Origin: Seison nebaliae
Taxonomy: Eukaryota; Rotifera; Pararotatoria; Seisonacea; Seisonidae
Assembly: GCA_023231475.1 (NCBI GenBank)
Contig: JALJEE010002193.1
Location: forward strand, 1-48,966
Reading direction: 5' to 3'
Length of the DNA stretch: 48,966 nucleotides
The first letter of the stretch is position 1, and every line of letters starts with the position of its first letter. Below the pieces are notes generated by a model, which worked only from the letters and a program-made list of their open reading frames with translations, was not told the origin of the DNA and ran no database searches. The translations under genes and the position numbers were made by a program. Below, in pieces: positions 21,323 through 34,771 of the stretch.

Positions 21323-22387
21323 CTATTTTCTCATCAGAGAATACCAGGAAGCAAGAGTTAGAATGACGTTTGTTCGGATGATCATTTTGAGACCAGTGCA
21401 CAAATAGTGCACCGATGCGGGGAAGGAGCTTGTATTGATTTTCTCGACTAAGATAGAAACCAAAAAAGCAGTAATGACAATGACATATAAAAATATAGTT
21501 TTCGAAGATTTGGTCATTCGTAATGAAATTGTCCTCTTCTTTAAATAATCGTCGATTTTCAAACGGTAATGGAGATATATTCCAATGCCGACAAAGATTG
21601 ATCCGTCTCTCATTACGGAGTATAGTAACGTTGTGTTTAAATGAATCCATTGTCGATCATAACAATATGTCATTGCTTTTGAAACGCTCCATAATGGATC
21701 GATGTTCATGAGAAGGAGAACATTAAAAAAACCGGTAGCGATTAACATCGAACAAATTCCGAGAATGATAAAAAATTTGGTGGAGTTGGCCCATTCGAAA
21801 AAGTGCGCCAAATTTCCGTATTGTTTCCAAATCAAATGTTGTAACACTTCTCCGAATAAGATGGCGAGCATTGCTCCACCAATGACTTGGTGCACGAAAT
21901 GTGCAGCCAGAAACACTCGAGAAATACAGAGGAAGAGTGAAGCGAAAAAAAGAATGAATTTTGATAATAATTTACGATAACCACCATATCTATGATAGAT
22001 GAGCCACCATACACTCATTGTGACCATCAAATGACCAGAAGGTGCACCAGGACCTGTTTCGCACGTCATCGGAAATTGATATAAAGTCATTGATTTAGGG
22101 ACTTGGAAAGAGTTCTTGTGTTCGATCAACCACCAATATGGTCGATCTTCAAAAAGTATCCATTTAAGAATACTGTTCAACCATTCACTACCAGCTGCAC
22201 ACACCAGAAGGAAAAGAGCGAACCATCTATCAACGAAGAAGAGAACAAATGGGAAGTAATAAATGAATACATTCTTCGGATCACCAATAGATGAGACGAA
22301 GAATAAAAGTTGACGGAAAGGATAGAAGAAATGTTGGACATAATAGACCAGATGATAACCAAGAGCATATTCCCAATTCACCATCAC
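21323..22387 (-). CDS. G6PC: Glucose-6-phosphatase catalytic subunit
   Basis: An intronless frame of 354 residues (human 357). It hydrolyses glucose 6-phosphate to glucose in the ER lumen, the last step of gluconeogenesis and glycogenolysis. All three parts of the phosphatase signature are intact: KWILFEDRP (K75, R82), GAPSGH (S117-H119) and SRVFLAAH (R157 and the nucleophile position H163). About nine hydrophobic segments agree with the nine-helix ER topology, and MVNWEYALGYHLVYYVQ matches the usual luminal N-terminus region. The C-terminus LMRK lacks a classical KKxx ER-retrieval signal. The start at 22387 has two Met codons in a row; either would serve. The lack of introns is unusual beside its split neighbours. 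The family assignment is firm. Confidence 0.93.
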   Translation of the reverse strand: MMVNWEYALGYHLVYYVQHFFYPFRQLLFFVSSIGDPKNVFIYYFPFVLFFVDRWFALFLLVCAAGSEWLNSILKWILFEDRPYWWLIEHKNSFQVPKSMTLYQFPMTCETGPGAPSGHLMVTMSVWWLIYHRYGGYRKLLSKFILFFASLFLCISRVFLAAHFVHQVIGGAMLAILFGEVLQHLIWKQYGNLAHFFEWANSTKFFIILGICSMLIATGFFNVLLLMNIDPLWSVSKAMTYCYDRQWIHLNTTLLYSVMRDGSIFVGIGIYLHYRLKIDDYLKKRTISLRMTKSSKTIFLYVIVITAFLVSILVEKINTSSFPASVHYLCTGLKMIIRTNVILTLASWYSLMRK

Positions 22388-25300
22388 TTCCCAATTTGTT
22401 AACGAGTCGAAGTAACACGTATATTAAACTTTAACTCCACAATCCAAAGCTCAAAATTCATTTGATTTCACTCTTCGAAATGATTCGAAAGAATTTTCCT
22501 AAACAAATGATTTCCCTTCTCAACAATCCCTTGGAGAGATGAAGATAATCTATAATAATCCATAATATATTCTCCATCTAACCTCAAATACTGATAAGAA
22601 TATTATCTTTTTCGTGGAAAGAAAGATCAGAATGATAATAACTGATTAATGATCAGTTAAACTTCTATCATTAGGTTTAAATGAACAATAAATACCCATG
22701 GCGTTACCATAGTCACATAATAAAAACGGACCAATTTAACAACATTTAGTTCTATATATTCATATTCACATACCGTGACAACTAAGAACTTGATAGATTA
22801 AAAATCTGAGATTACTCTCGTCTTCGCTACTGTTTGTAATGAGTTACTGTAATAATAAAAGTTAAACTTCCATATACCACTCTATTTTTTCGCAAATTTT
22901 CATCGTTTTTAGTAGGATAAAGAATATATGAAACTACAACCTTCACCTTTTTCGATAGAATAAGTTAAGTTTAGATCATTTTATCGTTGAAAAGTGATAA
23001 TTTTTTCCTCTCATTTCTAACTAAAAATTACATTAAATCGCTTAATAATATTTTAATTGTAGAATGTTTATTTAAATTTACGCAATTTGAGACTAAAAGA
23101 AAATTAAAAAGAAAAAATTCTAAAAATGATTTGATGACTAAAATTTATGATTTTATGAGAATAACGAATAACAGTAGTTCGATTGTGTGAAGATATTTAT
23201 AAAGGATAGATAAATATTAAAATATTTCTATTATATCAGGCAATTTCTCCAAAAATCGAGACGAATCCATTATGATTGGATTCGGAGAGATTATTTGTTA
23301 AAGGTAGATTCGATATAATTCTGTCATAGTTGCTCCATAGTTTGACGTTAGATCGACTGTTGATTATTGGAATATGGTTGATGGATTTATGATTATGTCT
23401 TATGTTATGAATATGATAATTTCACAATGGAAAATCTTCAAACAATCTTACTTTTTACTATAAATGTTAATAATAAAAATCATAAGAATAAATTATAAGT
23501 TGTTTGGGATTAGGTTAATTAGAATGAACTGAAAACTTTTCCATTATTATCCAATAATATTATAACAAATAGTCTTAAAAATACTCATCCGTAGGAATAT
23601 GCTTAATAATTTTAGAGAAGGACGTTTCAAATTTCAATGCAAAAAACTAGCACAGTTAATTAGGAAGCTATGGAGAATAGTTAAATGAAAACAAGTAAAA
23701 AAAATTGATCAGATATTGATAAAATATTCCAAAGAACATAATCATAAATAGAAGTGTAAATCATAGAAAGTGAAGAGAGTCTGAAGTGAATTTGGATTAA
23801 TTGTCTACTAGATTAAAAATAGATAAAAATAAGTGAAGCTTAATATTAAAATTTATTTTTAGTTTTAATATACAACCAAAATTCTCTAATATTACTAAAT
23901 TAATTAAAAGATATAAATGAAGAAAAGATAAATAATCTATTTTTTCCTTACAAAAATCGGGTACTGTTATATACAAATATAAAAAAATCAGAAAAAAATG
24001 GATACATGGACATCTTTTTCATTAACATGCTTACTTCACTTTATATAAATGCGTTGTGAATACATACAAATGAATGTTTCGAATATAGGACTGTATGAAA
24101 ATAATAATTATAACAACTAAATAAATATATCAATTTCTTTCGGTTTCTTTCTCTATTTCCTTTATTCATTCTCCCCTATTTATTCGCTTATTCGACACAT
24201 TGTATTGTTAACGTATTGGATGTTGTATATCTGTCTTTATTTCTTTATATGTCTCATCCCGAAAGTTGATGTATAGTTGAAGTGTAGATAAAAATTCTCT
24301 ATTGGAAACGGGAGAAATAAAATATATGATCGTCAAATGAAAACAAACAAATTACGTTTGGAAAATGAATTTTATGTACAGATTGATTTTCTTCACTTCT
24401 TTCTCCTCCCCAATATTCCTTTCTTCCTTTTCCCAGAAAGCACATTTCCATATCACATACACAAATCCCCACAGGTTCTCTTTGAAGATTAGTTGAGTCC
24501 TACTAAATTATTACATAAGCAAAAAAAAAGGTTTCCCCTACTGAAACTGTCATGTAGAGGAAAAATTTTTAATTAACAAGAGCCTCCTCTCTACACACAC
24601 ACACACAGAGAGGGCCCACTGTAGTTTATACAGAAATAATATGTCGTATACAGTGTACACAAATGTAGAGATACACATACACTTCAATATCGTGTAGACG
24701 GATGGGGAGGAGTGAGTTATGTGATAAGTTCGTCCATTTCTATAAGGGAAGACCGATTACATTGTTGGCTAAGCAGTTTGAATGAATAGCGGGTGTGTGT
24801 GTAGATTTATGTACCATGTTTCTTTCTCATTCATTTCATTCATTCCATCTATTTATTTATTCATTCAACCATATTTTCATTCAGATTGCCGTCTTATTCG
24901 TTCTATTATTTCCTTTATTTTCCCTTCGTCACCGTTAATTTTCCGCGGGTAATCGAGTGAGATTCCGTTCACTATAATAACTTACATATATTTTCCCAAT
25001 ACATGTTTGAATACTGAAAAAAAAAACAATTAATTTAGTTCTATAAAAGTCGCTCTACAAATATTCTTCCGCCTTTTCTTGACAATTCAACAAATTCGAT
25101 GATCTAATAACAGAAGTGGTTAACTTGTCATCTTGTTAAACATCATTATAAAGTAATTAAAATTAAAAAAGGAAAATTAATTTCCATTATCATTACGAAC
25201 GTCATTTTAAAAGAATTATCGAAGAGTGATTTCATTGGGAAAAGAATTTTTTGAAGAAAAAACTATTTTCCATTTTCACCTTTCACTCATTTGATAAAAG

Positions 25301-25910
25301 CAGAAATATGCGATTTTCTTCCTGTTCACTCTTCCGTCTCAAATTGCAGAATTCAAGCAACTTCCCATTCTTTCCTTGTCTATAAATTTTCTAATAATTT
25401 TTCAAAATTCTCAAATTTTTCCTTTTTTTAAACCTCTTAAATGTTTTTTCAATTTTGCCAAGTTTCCTAAATATTTCTTTTTCAACCTTTCTTACTATAG
25501 AAACTTTCTAAATTTAGCAAATATTTTCAAACCATTTAATTTTTCATTAAATTTTTTTTATACGATAAGATGGTAACGATAAGAAAATAGGTTCTTACCG
25601 TCTATTTGATTTTAGAGGAGAAATAAATGGAAATTCTCCTTTTCGTTTTTTATATATCGTTCACTTGTTAAGAAAAAGAGGAGGAATCAGGAAGAATTGA
25701 TGATATATTGATATATTTGGATAGAAGATAAATGCAGAATATGTTCAAAATAGTTGTGATATCGTTCTGTTTTTCACAAGAAACGAACGATAAATGTATT
25801 TGTAGAAATTTTGAATCTATTTCTTATCATTATCGTTTGAGCGTTTTGTTAGTCAATTAAATTTTACTTTTGTTCAGAGTAGACAGATCGAATCGGAGAC
25901 AAATCAGAAT
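22388..25910. other. Large AT-rich intergenic region
   Basis: About 3.5 kb without a supported gene. It holds a short (ca)n run near 24593-24610, and an inverted repeat gaatcca/tggattc with outer tctcc/ggaga around 23246-23290. An acceptor-like ttttgttcag near 25878 suggests a 5' UTR intron of the myotubularin gene. Small frames (22987, 25376) are low-complexity. Confidence 0.4.
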
Positions 25911-28132
25911 ATGAATGAGATGTTACATGAATCTGGTTCGGAGGAGACGTTAAATCATTCATTTGATATGGCTGAATTTGCGATGAAGGAGCAGACGATG
26001 TGTTTTACTCGATTACAATCAGAATTATCATTCTTACCTGGTGAACATACTGTACATTCGACGAGAATTTTTAATGATGATATTCTGATTGTAACGAATT
26101 ATCGACTCTTCCTACTTCGATTCATGAAACGATATACGGGATATGTACAGTATGAAATAAAATATACACTCCCAATCAAAATGATTGAAACGATCGAACG
26201 TCATGAATTGACACAATTGCAAATAATTACGAAATTGACATTAATCGTTCGACTGACGTTCAATTCGAATGCAACATGTGAAGATTGTATGAAGAGGATT
26301 CAGAATAGTATTGCCACTAATTCCGACGAGTTTTATCATCCCGATAACGAGAAATTTTCGGTGAAATATAAAGAATATTTCCATAAATTGATCGGTGTCA
26401 ACGATTCGTATGTGGTGGAGAAGAGATTGCGAAAGACGAATCTGTTCAATTGGCAAAGTGAATTCGATCGGATGCAATTCCCAATCGATCAATGGAATGT
26501 GTCAAATGTGAATAAGAATTTCGATTTCTGTCAAACTTATCCGTCTCAATTGATTCTGCCGAAATCATTGAATGAGAAACAATTGAAACAGATCGCCTCA
26601 TTCCGAATGCAGAATCGTTTTCCTGTTGTTACTTGGCGTTCGGTGAAGAATAGTTCTGTCATTGTTCGTGCGGCACAACCGAGAGTAGGCGTCTTTTCTA
26701 CTCGATGTAAAGAAGACGAGAATCTGATAAAATTATTTGGAGAATTGGGACAAGTTGATGGATCGACGGGACGGAAAACATCATCAGTTCCTGATGATTT
26801 GAATGAAATCGGTTTAGTGAGAACTTCATCTCCTGATTTGGCTGCAACGACGGAAGATAGTCGTCTTCCAAATCTGGAGAATAGTAAAGGAAAAATGTTG
26901 AGGAATAAATCGACACATAAGAAAACTAATCGTCATCATAATGAAACTAATGATAATAATGAAGAGAGTAGTGTCTCTCTCGTCATTTGTGATGCGAGAT
27001 CGTATGTGGTAGCAATAACGAATCAGTTAGTAGCGGGAGGAGGATGTGAACATACGAAATATTATGGTCAATGTGAAACGATTTATATGAATTTAGATAA
27101 TTTGTACACGATCAGAAATGCATTTTCTGCTCTTCGTCAATTGTGTTGGAATTTAGAGAGTGAGAAAGGAAACGATATACAAAATAAATGGTTCAGCGAA
27201 TTAGAGAAGACGCAATGGTTATATGGAATTTGTGGATTGTTACATGCTGCTCAAAAATGTGTGAAATTGATCGAGAATGAGAATTTGTCAGTTCTCATTC
27301 ATTGTAGTGACGGATGGGATCGAACGCCTCAAATCACTTCATTAGCTCAAATTATGTTGGATGGATATTATCGGACATGGGAAGGATTTGTTCGTCTAAT
27401 CGAGAAAGAATGGATAGCATTCGGTCATCGATTCTCTGAACGATGTGGAACGACGAATTCATCTAGAAGATCACCAATTTTTGTCCAATGGTTGGATTGT
27501 GTTTATCAGATTATGATACAATTTCCATCAGCTTTCGAATTCCAACCGACAATTCTCCTCTCGTTAGCCATCAACGTTTACAGCGAAATTAGTGGGACGT
27601 TTCTGTTCGATAGTGAGAAGGAAAGAAAAGAAAGTGAAGAATCATCATTTTCTGTTTGGAATATCATCGATCGTCAATGGGAGCCAAATCCATCATATTT
27701 CCCTTCCAATACCACTCTTCACATCGACAGTAAATTATCAGCAGCGAAATTTTGGAATGAATTATATTTAACGAAAGTGTTCTCACCTCAAACGAAAGTT
27801 GATATTCCTGTACAAATCGATGAAGAGATCTGTTCCCATTGGTATGTAATGCCGAATAATGCCAGTTTATCTTGTTCATCATCCTCTTCCGCCTCCTCAC
27901 TCACTAGAAAGAGTTTAACATCATATCGTAATCATTCGAATAAAGATATGATGAAAAATCGAAGTCGAATAAAAAACGGTTGTATACCATCAACATATTC
28001 CTCCATCAGTGAGAGTCATGACATGCCGTTATCGCACGAGAGAACTTCCACCAATTTCATACCGGCTACATTCGATTCGGATAAAGAGAACGATATTTTC
28101 GATGATGATTCTCATTCGAATAATAATTTTAA

Positions 28133-28163
<31 letters not shown>

Positions 28164-28904
28164 CAATTATCGAATTTCGATTTGCAGGTGGCGAATTATC
28201 GTGGTCTAGATAGTAAAGAATTGATAAGGTTGGTGAAGGATAGTATGAAATTAGTGAATCGACAAATTATTAATAATTTATATAGTAAATTATCTAATGA
28301 TTTCTCTTATTTATCAAATGTGAATTATGGATCGGAATCATTTCTTTCCAATATATCATCGCCATCCTCTCAATCATCTTTTAATGAAGGCATTCTCCAT
28401 CGTTGCCTGGAGCAACAATGTAAGATTGACGATAATGACGAATCAGCAATTTCCACATCGAAACCATTTCATCGATCAAATATTCATTCTCATTATTCTA
28501 AATCATCAACGTCGAACGATCATCCGATTAAATTACGCGATTATCTCCAAGACGCGATGAAAGATCATTGTGATGATAATAAATCATCTCTCGTTTGTTC
28601 GCATTCCCAACGAGAGATATTGAGAAAGAATTTATTGACATCCACCGATGGTATTTTTCCTAATCGTCGTTTGTTCTCATGGCGTCATCGCAGTTATCAT
28701 CACATGGAGAATTGTATTGAGAGTTTGGATGCTAACGTTCTCCATATTATGGAGACGAGTCAAAATGAATTGTTGAAAGTGATCGATGAAAAACAACGAC
28801 ATTTGATGGAAGAGAAAAGGAAGAAACTGACGAAAGATATCACAGCAGCAATTGAAGAAACGTCCATGAAAGTGAGAAATGAGAAACGTTTAGTCTCTTC
28901 TTAA
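25911..28904 (+). CDS. Myotubularin-related phosphoinositide 3-phosphatase, MTMR3/4 type
   Basis: An open frame of 997 residues. A PH-GRAM domain lies at about 30-135 (LSFLPGEHTVHSTRIFNDDI). The myotubularin phosphatase domain runs from about 165 to 595. Its CX5R signature CSDGWDRT is intact (C465, R471), so the enzyme should remove the 3-phosphate from PI3P and PI(3,5)P2 on endosomes. The stretch after it (PQITSLAQIMLDGYYRTWEG) is closest to MTMR3/4. A linker of about 65 residues splits the domain at about 280-350, as in MTMR3. Beyond 620 the protein is Ser/Asn-rich (poly-Asn from 28134-28162) and ends in a coiled coil (from about 945). The C-terminal FYVE finger of MTMR3/4 is not found here or downstream. 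The frame may not end at 28904; see the next entry. Confidence 0.9.
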
Positions 28905-29045
28905 TTTCTTCCATCATTTCTCTTAAAACATTTTCTTTCCTAAATATCTTCTTTTATCAATCTCCACTTTCTTTCCTCTTTTTTCTATATCTTTATTTCT
29001 CATCATTCGGTTATTTATTTTCCGTTGATTCTCATTTTACAACAG

Positions 29046-29691
29046 TAGAAATTTTACCTCAAATTCCTACTCATATACGACGTCTTTGTGATTTTTGTGG
29101 AATTGTGTCGATAATTCTTTATAAATTCTCTCTATTTATCTTCCCCTCTGGACAGGATCTGAATGTGACATGGAAACGAACAGTTCATTACCCATTATCC
29201 ATCTGATTTCTGATACGGTGAACAATTCTCCTAATCAAATTATCGATTCCATCAATCCGATGTCACAATCATATCCCGATTCTTCTTTCATCAATAATTG
29301 TCGATCATCGACAACGACGAAACCAATTCAATCTTCCTCATCATCATCTTCTCTATCTCAACAATCATCGACGCCAATATCATCACAGACATCGTCGTCA
29401 CCGTCAGCTGACGTTCTTCGAATGCTGTCACCTGTCAAATCGGTTCCGATACCAGTTGTGAAGAGTCCGGAGAAGAAATGGTCGTCAATGGAACCCAACG
29501 TATTCGATGACGATTTAGTGAATAAGAATCGTTTGTCCACCATCAACGGATCGGCACAAACGATGAAAACTTTATCAAATAATGAACTTTGTGTACGCTC
29601 AACATCGAAGTCGACTTGTTGCAACGAATGTCTTATCTTGTCCAAAGACAAGTGTACAGTTCAATGTAATCAATCAAAGATCTCCGCTTAA
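29046..29691 (+). CDS. Probable C-terminal exons of the MTMR3/4-like gene
   Basis: A Ser-rich open frame from about 29156 to the stop at 29689-29691 has clear coding bias (runs of tca and tcg Ser codons; SPVKSVPIPVVKSPEKK) and a Cys-containing end (STCCNECLILSKDKCTVQC). It has no good start of its own. A consistent join is donor after 28887 (GTTTAG), exon 29046-29081, donor GTCTTT, exon 29156-29691, for 1182 residues in all. Phase closes but the donors are weak, and a separate gene starting at ATG 29170 remains possible. No FYVE ligand pattern is seen. Confidence 0.4.
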
Positions 29692-32200
29692 TCCTGCTGG
29701 AATGGAAATGACGACGATGAATTCTTCTTTCAATCGTTAATTTAAACGTCTCTAAATTGCCATTCTCCTTTTTGAGAGGTTCAAATCGATGAAAGAATTA
29801 TTTGAACGTTGGACTAATTTTCAGCTCCCTCTCCTCTTCCTCCCTCCCCCAAAAAAACATATTTCTCTGAGTCATTCTGTTAATTTTATGATAATTAAAT
29901 TTCCAATCAATCGATACCGATAAATTCGATTGACTGGTTCTTTTTTTGACCAACTGAAGTTTATGAGGAAATATTTCTCTATTATTTTATCGTCTCTTTT
30001 CAACCGAAATCTGATGTTGATTCTTTTGATTTACACCGTTTTTTTTTAAACAACTTTCAAATATCCGAAATTCAAAAAGTTGATAAATTTCACAAATTCA
30101 CTTCTGACAACAAATATACAAGAGATGATTCTTATTTATTGATATTCTTCACAATATCTCTCCAATCTTCTTTCAAATATAAATAAATTCTATTTCTCCA
30201 TTCTCATTCTTTAATCGGACTTTCAAGTCTTATTTCATTTCATCATCATCAGAACCATCATCATAATGAGAAGAATATAAAGAATATATTTCCTTTTTCG
30301 TCCATTACATAAATTCTATTCATTATTCATTGCCCACTTTTTTTATAGTTTAGTTGAGTTATTCAATTAGTTTCGTTTCAAATAATCAATTTCTCTTCTT
30401 CTTTTTTAGGATTTCATTCAAGAATCAAAGAATGATGAAACGATATCTATTGGACATAATAATGTTAATTAATATTGGTCATTCACTCACCCACATCATG
30501 AATTATTAAATAATCAAATTAGTCCGAATATTAATTCATAAATTATATCAAACTCCTTTCACACAATCCATCATTCCTTCCTCTCATTTCTCGTTCCTAT
30601 TTCATGGATATATTTATTTCGTTCATTTTATTGATTAATTTATCTTCCTCTACTCAATTCTCCCATTATATTCAGCCTTCTCCTCTTCAACCACAATAAT
30701 CATAAGAATAAGAATTATCCTCGTTTTTTTCTTTGATATAATAAAAATATGAAGTATTTTTTTCAATTTTCTTCTGATTCATATAAAATTTTCAAGGAAT
30801 TCCTTCCAATGGTTTCCATGTACATTCTTCGTAATAATCGACTCTGTATGACATTTATACTTTCCAATTCGTCCATTTTGTCGAGGCACATTCAATTATA
30901 ATTAATTTGCAATTAGATATCGATCATATCATCTTAATCATTAATCAATTCTCATCAAAAAATTCTCAATATCAATAATTTGTCAACCGGTTTCTTTCTC
31001 AGGTCGTAGGTCTTTGCTCGCCCTATGTAAAATTTTCCAAAATAAACTAACAAAGTTTATTTCTTGAAAGAAAAGGTGATTTCTTCATCCTCCCAAAACG
31101 GAGACTTCGTCATACTATGAAAAATTCGATATGAAAAATTCTACGATCACTTTTTTCACTATGGAGAATCTTCATTGGAGATTTCCATACTTTAATTCTA
31201 ATTTTGTCTTCTAATTTCAAAATTAGTTTAAGTCTTTAATCTTGATTTACAATGTTATTTTATTCTCTTTTCAATTTATCCCACCGAAATTTTTCGTTCA
31301 ATAATCTTTTTTTTTAATTTTTGAAATAAATTTTACGCGACATAATAACAGCAAGCAAATCGTTATTTGATTGCTTATTTTTGAAAATTGTACATGTATA
31401 TAGTATGAATATGAAATTTCTTTCTCGAACTTTCTAATACGAATTGATTGATAGAACATCTAACTCAGGAGATGTGACAAGTCAGTTTAGTTGTAAGTAT
31501 AATATGGAGAATAGAGCGTGAGAAATGAGAAGTGTCGAATAAATTGATCAACCTTCATCCACATAATGTAGTGTTGAAACGACGAATTTAGTGGTCAATT
31601 TGATAACATCACATAAGATCAAGTAATTTGAGGATGTTGAAACGCGTCATCCGGATTCGAGTTAAGAAATCAATCGAATCTAGTTATCTATTCATCTCTC
31701 CCATCCATCTCGTTGATCTGTCCATCTATTTAATTACCTATCTATTTATCCATCTATCGAATTGGAGTAAATGATGATGAAGGTGATGATGATGATGATG
31801 GGGATAACGTAGATACGAGTAGGATACATTCATTTGACAAGAATGTATTATTAGGAAATTTTCAATTAATTTGAAGCAACAATGACCGAATGATCTTCAA
31901 TGACCATCAATATATTCATCCACTTTCCGACTGATGGTAATATTACGGCGATGGAAAAAAAAGAAGAGAAAAACTCTAACAACTATCGACGACGTCACTC
32001 GGGAAATGATTATCGTCATTTAAATATTTTATATCTATACTGTAGTTTGGGTGGATGGGTAGTTTTGGACGATCAGAACAGAAGGGGAAATAAAAGAAAA
32101 ATTTTAGTTTGATTGATAATTTATTTCCAATGATAGATACAGATTAGTAAATGAATCTTTCTAATTTTATTGATCGTCGCGAGGAGAGTAAAACTTTCTC
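29692..32200. other. Large AT-rich intergenic region
   Basis: About 2.5 kb with no supported gene. It contains a (gat)n run near 31773-31800 and several pyrimidine-rich stretches. The frame at 31900-32112 is not coding-like. Confidence 0.4.
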
Positions 32201-32206
32201 TATAAA
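32201..32206 (+). promoter_or_regulatory. TATA box of a possible small gene
   Basis: TATAAA in a locally GC-richer stretch (gcgaggagag...gtggcgagcg). It is 68 bases ahead of ATG 32269, with an initiator-like attcagag at the expected distance. Confidence 0.3.
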
Positions 32207-32268
32207 TGTGGCGAGCGTTCACCTTCATTCAGAGTCGAATTAGCTTTATAGACTTTAATAGAATTCCT

Positions 32269-32694
32269 ATGTTCGATTACGACAGATATATTTTGTTGTA
32301 CATCGACGGATCGTCGATCTTCCAGTTCTCATCCATATCTGCTACATCATATAAATGTGAGTGATATAATACATCAATTTCAACATTTTCTTTCTTTTCA
32401 TCCGAACATCTACTTAAAATATTTCATATTATTTCATCTGCTCTCCCACTCGCCCTCCCCATCACTAACTTCATTGTCCACTCCAATGTCTGTTGGAGAA
32501 AGCTCTTCAATTCTTATTTATTTTAACATTTCCGTTAGAACTTTTAAGAATTCATAATAATTTTTTTGTTTTCCTTCTTCTTTCTCAAAGACACCCGCCT
32601 CTTATTCTTCGACACAGACACATTGGGCATCGCCTCGATTTGTGGACAGTTTGTATATAAACTACATCTGAGCTACAGAACAATCCTCAACTAA
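32269..32694 (+). CDS. Possible two-exon gene for a 63-residue protein
   Basis: Exon 1 (32269-32356) ends at a strong donor (GTGAGT). An acceptor after a pyrimidine tract (ttctttctcaaag, 32590) opens exon 2 (32591 to the stop at 32692-32694). The phase matches (1) and gives MFDYDRYILLYIDG at the start and FFDTDTLGIASICGQF near the end. A TATA box lies upstream. The 234-base intron is longer than others in the window and the donor is not of the GTT type. I know no family. A non-coding transcript or a chance arrangement is possible. Confidence 0.25.
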
Positions 32695-34771
32695 TTTTTT
32701 ATTCTTTTTCACAATTCCCAACCAATTTTCTTCATTTACGGACAATTCTCAACATACTGAAAATGACAATAATATATGTAATATAAACTGTTATTAATAA
32801 GTAACTTCATAACGTTAAGAAAACCATTTCAATTGAACTGCGAATTACCCAATAAAATTTATTTTATTAGAATGGAAAATTAAGATTATGTTATTTGAGT
32901 AACGAAATGAAATATATTTCGCTCAAATTTAAGTTTGAAAATATCCCGTATCGATTCGCATAAAAACAACAATTCTTATATCCAATTTTATTACCTATCA
33001 CTTCACCTTCCTTCATATTATCGGATAATCTATTTTCTTATGTTTTCCGAAACGAATAATTTAAAATTTTTCGAACTTGAAACATTTTATCGATGAATTT
33101 TCAAAAAGTTATTCTGTTTCAATAATACACTGAAATGTTAAACCGAAAAATGTATCAAACAAATATTTTTAATAGCTTTTTGATTGTTATTCCTAATTTC
33201 AAAACGAATGATTTATATTATTTGACATGGAATCATTATTCCAAAAAATTCTATAAATCTCATAAATTTACTACAAACATGTTTATCTGGTAATAATAGA
33301 ACAATTAAAAAAGAGAGTGAAGAATTGGCCTAATTACGAGTTGAGGAGTGTCCATTGAATAATTTCTTTATATTCCGTTATAATCTGTCCGATTACCATC
33401 GTCTCTCCACTTCAATCTATCCAAGGAATATTATGCGGAATATAATTATTCAAATTTCCTTCAACATTCTCGGACTACTTTCGCCTCTCATCGAGTCTAT
33501 TAAAATTTTTTATTTTTATCGCAATCAATTAATCACAATAAGAAAATTTTCGTAAATATCCCTCCTCTCATCCACATAAACAAGAGGTCGATTAAAAGAA
33601 AGTTTCTAGTTTTTATTTTTGTTAAAGTGTTTGAAAAAAACAACTTCTAACGTCATTTATCGAATATCGAAATAATAAATTGGATAATTGAATTTTTAAT
33701 GTGGGTGTAGTGAGATCAGTTCATATTATATAAACAATATGAACTGGACGACGAATGAGAAAAATGAAATTCATATTAAAGAATTTTGAAGAATTGCTTC
33801 AACGTTAAAGTGTTCTTACTGAAAAATTGAGGAATTAGATTGTTAAGAAATCGTGAAGCTATCTGATATATGTGTGAATGACATTAGTGTAAATTTGATG
33901 GATGTCATTTGGTGTAATGTCATATAATTATTTTTGATGTTTATTGAACTATTATTGAAGACACAAACTGAAGAACTCTTAAATAGTCAATGAGCGAACA
34001 GTTCAAGCGAAGTTGACTGTGTAAGAGAATTGAATAATTGGAAAGAATGCACAAGAAAAGAACAACATGGAATTTTTGGATAATGGTGTGGAGGATGTTC
34101 ATTTTATCTCCTTACATCCGTTTGAGTCCAGTTGACTTATTCATTTTTTGTTCGGGTCAACAATCGGAGAGGTAGTAATGTCGAAAGGAAAACAACATTT
34201 CGACATTTAGAAAATGGAGATCAGATTTAATTTTTAAATTGTTCCTCTTCTTCTGACCGAGATGAAAAATTTTCGATAAAGGAAATGTGACGAATCGCAT
34301 TTTTGACGTTTAATTTTTTTTAGATTACATTTTTTACGTAAAAGATCATTCTCCTATATTAGTTGTGTGAGTAGTTGTCGATTTGGAGAATTACATATTT
34401 CTTCAAATATTTTCCCAAATTCTAATGATGTTTATCTATTGAAAAGTTGAGGTCATACAGATGTAAACACTCCTTCACCTTTTCTCTCGATATCCTCATC
34501 AAAGTCATCAGTCGTCAGCATTAAACCATGGGAGGTATTAGGGTGTAATTAAAATTTAATTTTGATTATAAAACAAAATCAACAATTATTGGAGTAAATT
34601 TGAGTTCAATGTTAATTATTTTTAGAGTTGTCATATAAGAATTAAGTTTGTTCTAAACAATTTGATGAGAAACATTGACACAATTTCGAATTATCGTCAA
34701 CAACTTTATTTATGATTTCTCCTACTTTTTTCTTTCGTATTAGACTAACAAAAAAAAATTTCAATTTTCCT
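32695..34771. other. AT-rich intergenic region
   Basis: About 2 kb with no supported gene. A perfect 10-base inverted repeat with an 8-base loop lies at 33718-33745. An acceptor-like cgtattag near 34743 hints at a 5' UTR intron of the next gene. Confidence 0.4.

Noticed and set aside
24593-24610. (ca)n with flanking ctctct and agagag as a hairpin RNA
   Set aside because: A simple microsatellite explains it; the short flanking complement is easily due to chance.
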